Position numbers and translations under genes: made by a program. A stretch of DNA of 64,000 nucleotides from Mactromeris polynyma (Eukaryota; Mollusca; Bivalvia; Venerida; Mactridae), in NCBI GenBank assembly GCA_032209605.1, contig JASFXZ010000044.1, positions 2,356,001-2,420,000 on the forward strand. The letters are read 5' to 3'. This document shows positions 34,239 through 46,165 of the stretch, piece by piece (the first letter of the stretch is position 1; every line of letters starts with the position of its first letter). The notes beneath the pieces were generated by a model. It ran no database searches, was not told where the DNA came from, and saw nothing but the letters and a program-made list of their open reading frames with translations.

Positions 34239-34438
34239 CAGGGTGTTCAAAAAGTTTGTTCACAAAGTTGAAATTTTAATATTTGTTTAATTGCTCGTTC
34301 CATCTATATCGCTATATAGAGCTACCAATATTTTACTTCTGAGTTAATGTTCAATATAAAACAGATATTCATGAAAAAGGCAGCAGTTTTGATTATGCGA
34401 AATTCAAACTTTGTGAACAAACTTTTTAACACCCCGTA
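34239..34438. repeat. mariner-like MITE
   Basis: ACAGGGTGTTCAAAAAGTTT and GTTCACAAAG at the left are inverted at the right as CTTTGTGAAC and AAACTTTTTAACACCCCGT. TA flanks both ends. The TIR sequence is of the kind found in mariner elements. No transposase remains in about 200 bp. Confidence 0.75.
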
Positions 34439-34635
34439 TATCCATTCATTCTGAGTTCGCCGTCTCTAATGTTGGGGAATTGTCCCAGTGTATTGTTTTA
34501 TTTACCCTCTTCGGTGATGATTGGATAAGTGCGATGTTTGATGCTCCCTTAAACCATGTCTTAACCCATAGTAGCGTTTTTGCCTATTACCATTCCGATT
34601 CAGTACTCTACACCGGAGTGTAGGAAAAAATTCCC

Positions 34636-34866
34636 TCCGGATAAAATCCCCTTCGCTCATTTTGTGCAAGGTGGACTAAACCCCCTTCGCTCATTTTGTG
34701 CAAGGTGGACAAAATCCCCTTCGCTCATTTTGTGCAAGGTGGACAAAATCCCCTTCGCTCATTTTGTGCAATGTGGACAAAATCCCATTCGCTCATTTTG
34801 TGCAAGGTGGACAAAATCCCCTTCGCTCATTTTGTGCAAGGTGGACAAAATCCCCTTCGCTCATTT
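34636..34866. repeat. 34-bp tandem repeat (about 6.5 units)
   Basis: CTTCGCTCATTTTGTGCAAG followed by GTGGACAAAATCCC recurs every 34 bp (34651, 34685, 34719 onward). A related single CCACCTTG and GGGGGTTTTGTCC sequence occurs near 35080-35120 in inverse sense, so the array may sit inside a palindromic element spanning about 34620-35140. Confidence 0.85.
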
Positions 34867-35587
34867 TACAATGACAAAAAAACCTCTGATATTTTTTCCA
34901 CAGTGGACATAACATCACTTAGGTATTTCATCTTTGCCTTTGTTATTACAAATGTATTACAAAATAGCTTCTTGGATTTTGAAAGACAGCAGTATAAAAT
35001 TGTTATTATTTTAAAATGCTTTTCAACTGTGGAAAAAAAATATCAGAGTCCTATTCGTAAAATTAATGAAGGGAGTTTTGTCCACCTTGTAAAATTCACG
35101 ACCTAAGGGGGTTTTGTCCGGAGGGGAATTTGTCCGTATACCCTCTACATCCATCATTTAAGTTTGTTTTGCGTTCCTTTTGCTTTTGCAATTATACTCA
35201 GTACATGTAAACAAACGCACAGTTTTTGTCCTCCGAAATGTTTCCAAAGCGTCATTTTATTGCATTTTGAAACTCTATTTATATGAAAATGCCTGTTGAT
35301 TGTAATGGGATATAGCGTACATGTTGCACAAACATGAAATATAATGGTGTAATGTCTATTCCTATCTGTTGTATTCCGAAGTTCATGAAACTTGAGAAAA
35401 TATTTATTGAGCGTTTCTAAATGTAGAGTAAGGTGGGGAATATGCCCATACGAGTTATTAGGCCTGCGTGTACATGTACTGAGTATATTTACATACATGT
35501 GTATAAGTCGTGTCTCCCGGTGCATTTGGAATGACTGTGCACTTCATATGCGGCATTTCCGGCTCGACTTCTTCATTTATCTTTTAT
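34867..35587. other. intergenic between 34-bp array and hAT-like MITE
   Basis: It includes AATATCAGAGG-type sequences (TGATATTTTTTCCACAGTGG near 34888 and its inverse CCACTGT-like CAACTGTGGAAAAAAAATATC near 35026), again pointing to a palindrome around 34870-35050. No gene is seen. Confidence 0.4.
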
Positions 35588-36300
35588 TAGGGATGTCAAT
35601 ATTCGGTTATTTTGCTAACCGGTTAATCGTCCGAACGGTTAACTGGTTAACCGAACATAACATTCGTTACATATGTCCGTGGTAATTCGTATCTGGTATT
35701 TGATATTTCGTATATGATAAATTGAAGTATTTCAAATCACATTTAGCTTAACAGACAGTTACCTCTATTCGAATACAACAATGCTAAAACGCAAACTTAA
35801 GTACAATAACAATATACTTTGTCTGTCTACATGTATTTAAATATGCCCAAATTCTCGAACGCCGAGAAGTGCTTGTTTGACGGATGTAAAACTACTTTAA
35901 AATGATGTTAGGTCGCTGTGGTGTAGTGGTTAGGATAACGGACCGGCACTCCGTAGACCCGGGTTTGAATCCCGGTATCGCCATTGACCAATTTATTGTT
36001 CCTCAAACCATGGCTTTATTATAAACGACAATTAACTGACATTTTCATTTAATATTTGTAGCAAACGCATACGTGTCAATATGTTAGTTACGGATCATCC
36101 ATTTTGCCCCCTTACGGCGCATTTTCACACCTTTAAGGGACAAAGTATTGAGATTTGTGACTACGGATATCTTGCGAGATTTTTTTTTCGAAAGTGAAAA
36201 GTAGATGTTTTCATAAATATTAACGATTAACCGGTTAGCGATTTTACTAACCGATAACCGCATGTTCGAACGGTTAATCGGTTAATCGTTTACATCCCGA
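35588..36300. repeat. hAT-like MITE with nested SINE
   Basis: It starts TAGGGATGTCAA and ends GTTTACATCCCGA. Both arms are rich in AACCGGTTAA, GGTTAACCG and TTCGAACGGTTAATCG. Flanking octamers tcttttat and atttttat agree at six of eight positions, as expected of a hAT target duplication. A tRNA-derived SINE lies inside at 35912-36025. Confidence 0.7.
35912..36025 (+). repeat. tRNA-derived SINE, family G (Ala-like head)
   Basis: The head GTCGCTGTGGTGTAGTGGTT with anticodon stem ACGGA/TCCGT encloses GGC. The T arm is CCGGG TTTGAAT CCCGG. The acceptor stem has mismatches and base 33 is C, so it is not a working tRNA. The tail GTTCCTCAAACCATGGCTTT matches the fragment at 27111-27176. Confidence 0.75.
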
Positions 36301-36609
36301 ATTTTTATACAAGATGTGTGTTCTACAATAGACACAGGAGTTTTATGTTACGTCAATGTTTGAAATATTGTATATTAACAACGGATTATGTGAGCACCTG
36401 GAACATGAAAAAAAGAAATTGTTATCATTACTATAAGACTATATACCCGCATAGGTCAAGTTTCATTTTCATGAGCAAATGACATCAAATACATAAAATG
36501 ACGTATAACTGAAAATACCATAAATGAATAGCATCTTTCCACCGAGACGATTGAATTAATACGGGACTACATTGTCAGACACAAATACTCAACTATACTG
36601 TACGTTTTT

Positions 36610-36615
36610 TTTATT
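36610..36615 (-). terminator. AATAAA polyadenylation signal of vWA gene
   Basis: Minus-strand AATAAA, 48 bases past the stop codon at 36663. Confidence 0.6.
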
Positions 36616-36662
36616 CATATATTTCTGCCATTACAAATAATTTTCTTTGTAACGCTAACACT

Positions 36663-39600
36663 TTAAGTGTAACTTGAGCAATTTCGATCACCAAGCTTTT
36701 CTGTCGCGTACTCAGCGATCGATGTCAAATCAGGAAACGTCTCCGCAACGTACAGAAAATCTGAAAGTGGTTGCGAGACGTAACTTTGTAACTCCAACTC
36801 TCCAGCTGTCGAGAACGTACCGATCAGAAATCCGTATACATTCGCCACTTCTTGTGCGAGTATGGCAGATGCAAGAGCTAACGCTGGGTCTGTCGCTCGC
36901 CCGTCAGTAAAAATTACAATCTCTTTCTTTACGTCAGAGTCGTCCATCCTGGCTCCTTCACAAATATAAAGTACAGTAAAACCTCAATAATAAGGCAACT
37001 CTTGGTACCCATGGAAACTGGTTTCCTTTTGGATGTGGTCTTGATATTGAGATTAAATAAATAGCAAACCAGTGAAAATGGACTTAAATGGACTTGTGCT
37101 CTTAATTTGGAGATCGTCTTATTATTGAGGTGGTCTTTAAGTGAAGTTTTACTGTAGGTGTTTAAATGACGTTTTCGTTCAGAATTTTACAAAGTGCTTG
37201 CAATACAAATCTACGAAATAAACGTGTCACGGCATCAACAATCTCATTTCCTTTTTACCAAATCTACGTAAAAGTAATTAGCATTTAAAAAACCCCAGAA
37301 AAGTCACAAACTAACGAATTTCATATGCGCTTTTTTTGTGGAGTAAATTTATGTGTGGTAATGGTTCAAAAAAGAAGTTTTTATTTTTATTATTAAATGC
37401 ATAGAATAATGAAAGCAGCGACAACGGTGATAAATATGGTTAATTATTCAAATGAAATTACTATGAATCTACTGAAATATTTGAATGGGTTGAAAGATAT
37501 TACCTTTAGCAATGGTGAACATATCAACAGCCAGGTCGAATGCTTCGTTTGTATATGTAGAACCACCAGGATAGTTGAAGTTTTCTATCGCATCGTAAAT
37601 ATCCTCCGAATCGTCGTATTCATCAAAATCAAATTGCTCCACGGCATTGTTTGAATACACAATGGCAGCAATTTGATGGGGAGTGTTGTTGTCAAATGGC
37701 GACGAAGGACACAAGAGACGAAGTAATTCCACAACATCGAGTTTCATCTGGTTAAATCTATATTCTCTAACACTCCCAGAGCCGTCGAGAATGAGAAGAA
37801 TATCTCGTTCACAGCCATCATCCCTCAGAAACCCCTCGCAAAGCTGCGCAACAGTGTCATTTACCGTGACGGTTTCACCTAGAAGAAAATATTACGTATC
37901 TATGATATATATCAGCATGTGGAGACCACGTGCAGTGTGACGTCATTTTTACTGCTGCGCACAGTCGAAATTCAGGTCGATGTACCCTTTTTATTTCATT
38001 ACGGATGTTTACAAAAACAAAGAGCAGTTTACTTAGCTCTACGTCTTGTCAGCCTCCATGTGTTGCAAAAACACTTCGGATTATCTTCGCAATTAAAACT
38101 TTCTCCAAGTCTTTGATAAAAACAAAATAATTCAGTAATACATTGAGGCCTACAAGGGGTAGCAATTTTAAATGCAGGCAAATTCGACTGTCCGCGGTAG
38201 CAAAAATGACGTCACAAATCACGTTGTTTCTTCAAGGTTTTAATATGACTTCGTTGGCTTCTCCGACTTCGGAATCTCCTATGCGACGGCCTCACTTTAC
38301 AACCACGTGAAATATGTAATTGTACGCGTTTTAACAACTTTACTGTTAGATACCTCACTGTACATGGCGCGTGTGTCACACACATTTTCGACCCGAATCA
38401 CACTCACACGCTTAGTTTTCTAAGACACAAGCATTTTCAAAAATCTACTATGATACATGTATATAGTTTTCAACTTTTAAACGAAACAAAATGATCGCCA
38501 AACGAAATTGCGCCCCTATAAGCTCTAGAATCTATCGAAATTCGGTGTTTTTATAATTACCGGGATGTGCTATACACAAAACGCCATTTTAACTGGAGCA
38601 CCGTGTCATACGTAAATTAAAGTAGCGATAGAAGGCAGTTCAAAATCGGACATTTGTTAGGGTTTCGCCTTTCTCCCTTGCTTTCTGTAAAATCTCTGTT
38701 AAGTAAAGCTGTATTTAAAATGCAATAATTCAGGATTGTTCGGGGGCTTCTGGTCTTGCTCTAGGGGCCCCTTGTCCCGCAACTGTCAAATTATCACATT
38801 CCTGGCTCAATATGACCATTGACAGGTACGCTGGTACGCTTGTTATCGTTCCAAACAATGGATTTCTATTGACATACTCTTAAACATTTTTTTTCTACTG
38901 TGTTTACCTGCGATCTTCTGTTTATTAAAATAAATAAAATCATTACTGGAATATTTTTTGTACAATTCTACGCGAACTAGGGGTTTCAAAAGTCAAGTTG
39001 TTGGTAAGAAAGGGTACACGTAGTTTATTTATCATACAGTCATTTCATGGTTATTTGGGTAACAGTCTATATTGCAGTCACGAGGTGGAGGGGATGACAT
39101 CTGAACTGTTGGCCCGAGACCGATAGGCCGAGGGCAGCAGTTCAGCATGTCCTCCCCGACACAAAAGGTGAATAGTTACGACCACATGTACTTGAAACAA
39201 ACTAGTTTAATGTCCTATGGCCCATTTACCCCTTATTATAGTAAATAGGCCATATAGAACATCAACATAGTTTGTTTCAAGTACCTGTGGTTACGACTGT
39301 TACCGAAATAACCATGAAATAAATGTGTTGTTACCTGACCAAACGTCGATTTCACGAACTACAATTCAAATGCTGTTACAACTTAACTTTTGTTTTTTAA
39401 ATTGTACTTACAAATGAAAAAAGAAATATATACTTGATAATTTAAAGATATGCCGTCTATAATTAGAACGTGGACAATCCAGTGACGTACAGAACACGTA
39501 AAGGCAACTGTTCAGTCTATTGACAGGGGAATAGTTCAATTCATAGCAGTTCAATTTATTTCGTGTGGAAAAGCAAAGCAAAATAATAGATTAACTTTCT

Positions 39601-41690
39601 TATAGCGCATCCGGTTATAAATTTCACTGTATTTATCTTGAAAAAATATGACAATATTAGAAGGGACCAATTAGAAAAGCGTTCAGTGTATATCTGGCGA
39701 TATTTCCTACGAATAAGGTTACTAATTAATTAAATGAAACAAATAAGTTCAGTAGAGTTATAAAATGATATTTAAAATCAGTGGTAAATGTCATTTTTCT
39801 CAATCAACCACCGCCACATGATTTATGCTCGCTCGCTCGGCGAAAACGGCGATTGTGATCAAAGAGACGGTAGGTAAGATTAATGAGCGGCTGTTTGATG
39901 TTGAATTATTCTATAATAAAATATTTAAAGACAGATCTGGACTTTTGTTAGATTATACGTTGTCGTAAATATGAGAAAATCGATGGTTAATGCCTTCATA
40001 CAGATGTACTCTACCACACTGCGTTGTCACTGTTCTTAAGTATTTCCACAAACCACGAATACACGACTCTAATACAGATATTTTCTATCCATTTCTACGC
40101 ACCGAGATAGCTCTAGCACATGCAATAGTTGTATCGGACTCTTAAGAAAAGTTACCCTGCAAAGTTTTATAGTACGTCTGTATGAAGGCATTAACGTGTA
40201 ATTTTCTGAAAATGATTAATATTTTGACCAAAGAAAAGACTATCTACCTTTTAATCTCCGTCTCCTTGATGGTTTATTAAGACAAAACCATATTTAATTC
40301 ATTGTCTGTTATAATATGATTTAAGCTGAACGCTTTTTAAATGTTGCTAAAAATAGAAACACCAAACGAGTGTGCGGCACGTATAAAATCCTGAAGTGCC
40401 CAATTAAATGATAACGTGATTCCTCGGTAAATATTGGGACGCGTACATTTAAAGTATACCGACGTCACAGACATGAAATAAAAACCGTTTGAGAGAATTA
40501 TTTTAAAATTTTGAAAAAAACTGAGCAATATAACTAACATAATATAAACTTTCTTTCAAACTATATAATTAACAGCACACAAATTATATTAAAAATATAT
40601 ATGTTATATGTGCTCATATATCATACTAACAACCAGCTCATACTAACTTTCTCATTGTACGGTATGACGTGGGATGCCCTCGACCTACTCATATCTATAG
40701 ACCATGAAAAAAACCCCAGTAATTTACATTGGATTCTTTGGACCGGTCTACATGGTGAAAAGAGATATCTTGTAAAGGAATATAGCTCAGCATTACCACT
40801 AAAACTAAACAGTAAATGCATGTTGGTTTAAGAAAATTCACCCTTAATATACATTAAGCTGGTATAAGGAAACGGGGTTAACAAGACGCAAAGAACGCGT
40901 CTTATACGGAACACTGATACACTAAGAACACAATAAGATAAAAGCGAACAATAACTAACCGTCAATAACTATAGTCATATATACTGCACGTGTAATATCT
41001 AATACAAAGAAACATATATACCCTCCGTTTTGTAATTACTTGCATGGGCAGCCTATGAAATGTGTTTTACAAAATATTAATCAATATACATTGTGAACAG
41101 AAAAACGTTATTCTCAGCTAATTTTGAATCAACAGTATAGATTTTGAATGCTTATTTACATACATAGAAACGTCAAATTAGAGTGGGTACTATGGTCCCT
41201 TTATCGCAAGGAAAGGTTCATATTGTGAAAAGTCGGACATCGAAATGAAATTTCCGTAATAATTCTGTGTAGGTGAATATTTTTTAGTTCGCGAATCGGC
41301 GATTTCAGACGTTTTGCGAAAAGAAATACTTCCGAATCGCCTAAATGAATATGTTTTGTTATTTAACAGTAAAGAATATAGGTGATTGTACACGTCAAAT
41401 CACGCTGACTTTTTATTTAGAGATATCATTGAAATGCTTGAAAGAAAACGAAGCAGCATGTTGTGTTCTCTTTGAATGAAAAATATCTTACCTCGGTGAT
41501 CTACTTCGTATATATCCGGACAAGGCTCGCCACATCTATTAGGTTGTTGAGTGATTACTCTTGACCGGTCAACACTCCCAAAGCCAAACGGGTTCGACCA
41601 TGGGGACCAAGAACTGACCTCACAATCTAATGTGCATCCACTCGAGCGAGTGGCGACCGTAAGTAATATCAATACATTAAAACAACGCAT
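36663..41690 (-). CDS. secreted TSP1-like and von Willebrand A domain protein
   Basis: Three minus-strand coding exons: 41690-41492, 37878-37504 and 36955-36663, phases 1 and 1, totalling 867 nt or 288 residues. Residues 1 to about 18 form a signal peptide. Residues 19-66 are thrombospondin-1-like, with C-E-V-S-S-W-S-P-W-S, a downstream R-S-R and CGEPCP. From about 92 on is a vWA domain with the strand ILLILDGSGS. The metal site looks complete: D98, S100, S102, T174 (in GGSTYT) and D209 (in FTDG). Such a site normally binds Mg or Mn and a ligand carboxylate. There is no membrane segment after the signal, so the product should be extracellular. Similar short TSP1-vWA proteins are known in bivalves, in shell matrix and haemolymph, but the ligand is unknown. 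The C-terminus NCSSYT has an N-glycosylation sequon. Confidence 0.85.
36956..37503 (-). other. vWA gene intron 2 with a MITE
   Basis: Minus-strand GTAATA...GAAG bounds. A complete pogo-like MITE at 36972-37156 begins 17 bases from the acceptor side, so it now lies where the polypyrimidine and branch region would be expected. Confidence 0.7.
36972..37156. repeat. pogo-like MITE, family 1 copy in vWA intron 2
   Basis: TACAGTAAAACCTCAATAAT at the left and TTTAAGTGAAGTTTTACTGTA at the right. It sits immediately next to the splice acceptor of the last vWA exon. Confidence 0.85.
39041..39326. repeat. foldback element with three palindromes
   Basis: Outer arms ATTTCATGGTTATTT and GGTAACAGTC are inverted as GACTGTTACC and AAATAACCATGAAAT with one mismatch over 26 bp. 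Inside, GGAGGGGATGACATCTGAAC pairs with GTTCAGCATGTCCTCCCC. GTACTTGAAACAAACTAG pairs with AGTTTGTTTCAAGTAC. All three lie in vWA intron 1. Confidence 0.8.
39973..40207. repeat. MITE family C, second complete copy
   Basis: GAGAAAATCGATGGTTAATG and CTTCATACAGATGTACTCT at the left. The right end inverts to AGAAAATTACACGTTAATGC with CTTCATACAGACGTAC. Same family as 2212-2471. Confidence 0.75.
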
Positions 41691-41756
41691 CTCTTTGTCT
41701 TTGTCTGTTAAACCTGAACGCGTCGAGGTTTAAAATGTTTTACTCTCCGAAGTTTT

Positions 41757-41768
41757 ATTTATATATGT
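41757..41768 (-). promoter_or_regulatory. TATA-like box of vWA gene
   Basis: The minus strand reads ATATATAAATAA about 70 bases upstream of the ATG at 41690, a spacing that allows a 40-base 5' UTR. Weak evidence, since the region is AT-rich. Confidence 0.4.
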
Positions 41769-41828
41769 TTACAACCCAGCATCCCGGATGTTGAACTGCA
41801 GCAAAGAAATTGAACAAACGCTGAAAAT

Positions 41829-41880
41829 ACAGTCGAACCTGCACTATTAGCCATTAACCCGACATTCTAGTTAAATAGTT
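41829..41880. repeat. pogo-like MITE end fragment
   Basis: TACAGTCGAACCTGCACTAT then ATTAACCCGACATTCTAG. Only a left terminus is seen, next to MITE family E copy 2. Confidence 0.35.
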
Positions 41881-41894
41881 TGAATATTTTGAAA

Positions 41895-42133
41895 TGAGCG
41901 CTGCTATAGAATTTACAATCTCGTCTGTAAGTGACGTCATTTCAAGAAAACGCAACATGTTATGACACTATTTGCAAGCAGGAAACCATATTTACTCCAT
42001 ATGGTCACTTAGTTTTCATATTGCCATATGGGACAAATATTGTTTACTGTCAGTGCATGGTGACGTCACATGTGACGTTTTCTGGAAATGAAGTCACTTA
42101 AAGAAGAGGTTGGAAATCGTACAGCGGCGCTCA
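41895..42133. repeat. MITE family E, copy 2
   Basis: TGAGCGCTGCTATAGAATTT at the left. The right end inverts to TGAGCGCCGCTGTACGATTT. The interior matches 33740-33977. It begins about 200 bases upstream of the vWA start codon and carries CRE-like TGACGTCA motifs. Confidence 0.8.
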
Positions 42134-43186
42134 AATGCGGTTGTAATTTACATCATATCCACAACAAATGGGAACATTTATAGTTTGTCAGACCACATTC
42201 AAAACCTAGCAAGTTACAAAATGCATGGTAATACATGTCATGTATCTGCTGTTACTTCCTTTGGAAAGTACATCTCCACCATGCAGTGAACCCACATCAT
42301 CCAGTTTAACTTTGCAGAATAGTCTTAGTATCAACGTGAATGTCATCTACATATGTGGGTGTGCGGTGGTTCTTACTAGTATCCTGAAAACAAAAACGTA
42401 TAGTCTTTGGACGTGAACGTAAAATCCGAGAGGTACAATTCAACCTTATATGCCTGCTTAGTCTCTGAACACATCGACTCTAAAGTTATAAAGCTGTACT
42501 TAAAAGCATACACTTAATTAAGAAGAAAAGACTCTGCCTCATCTAGTTGTAACCAATGACGTAACCAAAGTACGTTGTTATTCTTTCCCATCAAAGGGAG
42601 GTAACATCAATATTTGGAATATTCGTCATGGTTTTTTTAAATCTGGGGTTAAATGGTGATTCGAAATTGACAGAATTGTTTTTGCATGAAGGATATACAC
42701 ATCGACACAGATAATGTAGAAGTAGAAACACGAATTTATACATAAGTTGTGAGGTACACTTTTACACAAAGAATGCCTATTACCACGTAAATTCTATCCA
42801 GACATTACCATTTTAATTCAAATTTTGTTCAGAATGGTATAAAAATTATAGAGCTATAATGGAATGGTTGGATACAGCGATTACACGTTTCACTGTAAAT
42901 TCATTTTGATAAGTTCAACACATGTTACAAATACATGTGGACAATGTAAGTACTGGAGACATGTGTGATACCAATAATGTTTTCAGATACAAAACATAAA
43001 ATAATCAACAATCAGTCTATAATAAACGAATAATATAGTCAAAATAAATTGTGCTTTTGTTTGTGGAAAATGTTTGGTGTAGTAGTGCTAAAAATAGCTA
43101 TTAGTCGTATAACTCAATCCGAGAACAAATGTCAACAACTTAAAGTAACTCTCAATATGAAGCAATTCCTGTATGTTTCTAAGTGC
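42134..43186. other. intergenic, nothing recognised
   Basis: AT-rich sequence between MITE family E and the 20-bp array. No exon or RNA gene. Confidence 0.4.
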
Positions 43187-46165
43187 TCAATCAAAGTTCC
43201 CAATACTCTCTGTATGTTCTCAGTGCTATATGTATGTTCTCAGTGCTATATGTGTGTTCTCAGTGCTATATGTATGTTCTCAGTGCTATATGTATGTTCT
43301 CAGTGCTATATGTATGCTCTCAGTGCTATATGTATGTTCTCAGTATTCCTTGTATGTTCTTAATGTTCTCTATATATTCTCAATGCTCTCAGTATGTTCT
43401 CAATGCTCTCAGTATGTTCTCAATGCTCTCAGTATGTTCTCAGTGTTCTCTGTATGTTCTTAATGTTCTCTATATGTTCTCAATGCTCTCAGTATGTTCT
43501 CAATGCTCTCAGTATGTTCTCAATGCTCTCTATATGTTCTCAATGCTCTCAGTATGTTCTCAATGCTCTCAGTATGTTCTCAATGCTCTCAGTATGTTCT
43601 CAATGCTCTCAGTATGTTCTCAGTGTTCTCTGTATGTTCTTAATGTTCTCTATATGTTCTCAATGCTCTCAGTATGTTCTCAATGCTCTCAGTATGTTCT
43701 CAATGCTCTCTGTATGCTCTCAGTGCTATATGTATGTTCTCAGTGCTATATGTATGTTCTCAGTGCTCTCTGTATGTTCTCAGTGCTATATGTATGTTCT
43801 CAGTGCTATATGTATGTTCTTAATGTTCTCTATATGTTCTCAATGCTCTCAGTATGTTCTCAATGCTCTCAGTATGTTCTCAGTGCTATATGTGTGTTCT
43901 CAGTATTCCTTGTATGTTTTCAATGCTCTCAGTATGTTCTCAATGCTCTCAGTATGTTCTCAATGTTCTCAGTATGTTCTCAATGCTCTCAGTATGCTCT
44001 CAGTGCTATATGTATGTTCTCAGTGCTATATGTATGTTCTCAGTGCTCTCTGTATGTTCTCAGTGTTCTCTGTATGTTCTCAGTGCTCTCTGTATGTTCT
44101 TAATGTTCTCTATATGTTCTCAATGCTCTCAGTATGTTCTCAATGCTCTCAGTATGTTCTCAATGCTCTCAGTATGCTCTCAGTGCTATATGTATGTTCT
44201 CAATGCTCTCAGTATGCTCTCAGTGCTATATGTATGCTCTCAGTGCTATATGTATGTTCTCAGTATTCCTTGTATGTTCTTAATGTTCTCTATATGTTCT
44301 CAATGCTCTCAGTATGTTCTCAATGCTCTCAGTATGTTTTCAATGCTCTCAGTATGCTCTCAATGCTCTCTGTATGTTCTCAGTGTTCTCTGTATGTTCT
44401 CAATGCTCTCAGTATGTTCTCAATGCTCTCTGTATGTTCTCAGTGTTCTCTGTATGTTCTCAATGCTCTCAGTATGTTCTCAATGCTCTCAGTATGTTCT
44501 CAATGCTCTCAGTATGCTCTCAATACTCTCTGTATGTTCTCAGTGCTCTCTGTATGTTCTCAATGCTATCAGTATGTTCTCAATGCTCTCAGTATGTTCT
44601 CAATGCTCTCAGTATGCTCTCAATGCTCTCTGTATGTTCTCAGTGTTCTCTGTATGTTCTCAATGCTCTCAATATGTTCTCAATGCTCTCTGTATGTTCT
44701 CAGTGTTCTCTGTATGTTCTCAGTGCTCTCAGTATGCTCTCAATGCTCTCTGTATGTTCTCAGTGTTCTCTGTATGTTCTCAATGCTCTCAGTATGTTCT
44801 CAATGCTCTCAGTATGTTCTCAATGTTCTCAGTATGTTCTCAATGCTCTCTGTATGTTCTCAGTGTTCTCTGTATGTTCTCAATGCTCTCAGTATGTTCT
44901 CAATGTTCTCAGTATGTTCTCAATGCTCTCAGTATGTTCTCAATGCTCTCAGTATGTTCTCAGTGCTCTCTGTATATTCTCAGTGCTCTCTGTATGTTCT
45001 CAATGCTCTCTGTATGTTCTCAGTCCTCTCTGTATGTTCCCGATGCTCAGTGTATGTTCTCAATGCTCTCTGTGTGTTTTCAGTGCTCTCAGTATGTTCT
45101 CAATGCTCTATGTATGTTCTCAGTCCTCTCTGTATGTTCCCGATCCTCAATGTATGTTCTCAATGCTCCCTGTGTGTTCTCAGTGCTCTCAGTATGTTCT
45201 CAATGCTCTATGTATGTTCTCAGTGCTTTCTGTATGTTCTCAATGCTCTCTGTATGTTCTCAGTGCCCTTTGTGTATTTTCAGTGCTCTCAGTATGTTCT
45301 CAATTCTCTCTGTATGTTCTCAGTGCTCTCTGTATGTTCTCAATGCTCTCTGTATGTTCTCAGTGCCCTTTGTGTGTTCTCAATGCTCTCTGTATGTTCA
45401 CAATGCTCTATGTATGTTCTCAGCGCCCTTTGTGTGTTGTCAATGCTCTCTGTATGTTCTCAGTGCTCTATGTATGTTCGCAATGCTCTCTGTATGTTCT
45501 CAGTGTTCTCTGTATGTTATCAGTGCTCTCTGTATGTTTTCAATGCTCTCTGTATGTTCTCAGTGTTCTCTGTATGTTCTCAGTGCTCTCTGTATGTTAT
45601 CAGGGCTCTCTATATGTTCTCAGTGCTCTCTGTATGTTCTCCTTGTTCTTCTTGCTCTCTGTATGTTCTCAGTGCTCTCTGTATGTTCTCCTTGTTCTTC
45701 TTGCTCTCTGTATGTTCTCAGTGTTCTCTGTATGTTCTCAGTGCTCTCGGTATGTTCTCAGTGTTCTCTGTATGTTCTCAATGCTCTCAGTATGTTCTCA
45801 ATGCTCTCAATATGTTCTCAATGCTCTCTGTATGTTCTCAGTGCTCTCAGTATGTTCTCAATGCTCTCAGTATGTTATCAATGCTCTCTGTATGTTCTCA
45901 GTGTTCTCTGTATGTTCTCAGTGCTCTCAGTATGCTCTCAATGCTCTCAGTATGCTCTCAGTGCTATATGTATGTTCTCAATGCTCTCTGTATGTTCTCA
46001 GTGCCCTTTGTGTGTTGTCAATGCTCTCTGTATGTTCTCAGTGCTCTATGTATGTTCGCAATGCTCTCTGTATGTTCTCAGTGTTCTCTGTATGTTATCA
46101 GTGCTCTCTGTATGTCGTCAATGTTCTCTTATGTTTTTAATGATATCTGTATGTTCTCAGTGCTT
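43187..46165. repeat. 20-bp minisatellite, about 150 units (3 kb)
   Basis: Units such as TCTCAATGCTCTCAGTATGT and TCTCAGTGCTATATGTATGT stay in exact 20-bp register up to about 45640, where CTTGTTCTTCTTGC insertions occur. Three units make 60 bp, and no unit has a stop in any forward frame, so frames of 929, 801 and 608 codons overlap. The proteins would be near-identical Cys/Ser/Met/Tyr/Val/Leu repeats in shifted register, which argues for noncoding DNA. Higher-order copies exist, for example 43441-43560 against 43621-43740. Confidence 0.92.

Larger units (their letters stand above)
37879..41491 (-). other. vWA gene intron 1 with foldback and MITE
   Basis: Minus-strand GTAAGA...TTCTTCTAG bounds, 3.6 kb. 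Recognised content is the nested foldback at 39041-39326 and MITE family C at 39973-40207. The rest is AT-rich with no exon-like sequence found. Confidence 0.6.

Noticed and set aside
35912..35984. A working tRNA-Ala(GGC)
   Set aside because: The acceptor stem has mismatches, base 33 is not T, and the sequence continues into a SINE tail shared with another locus.
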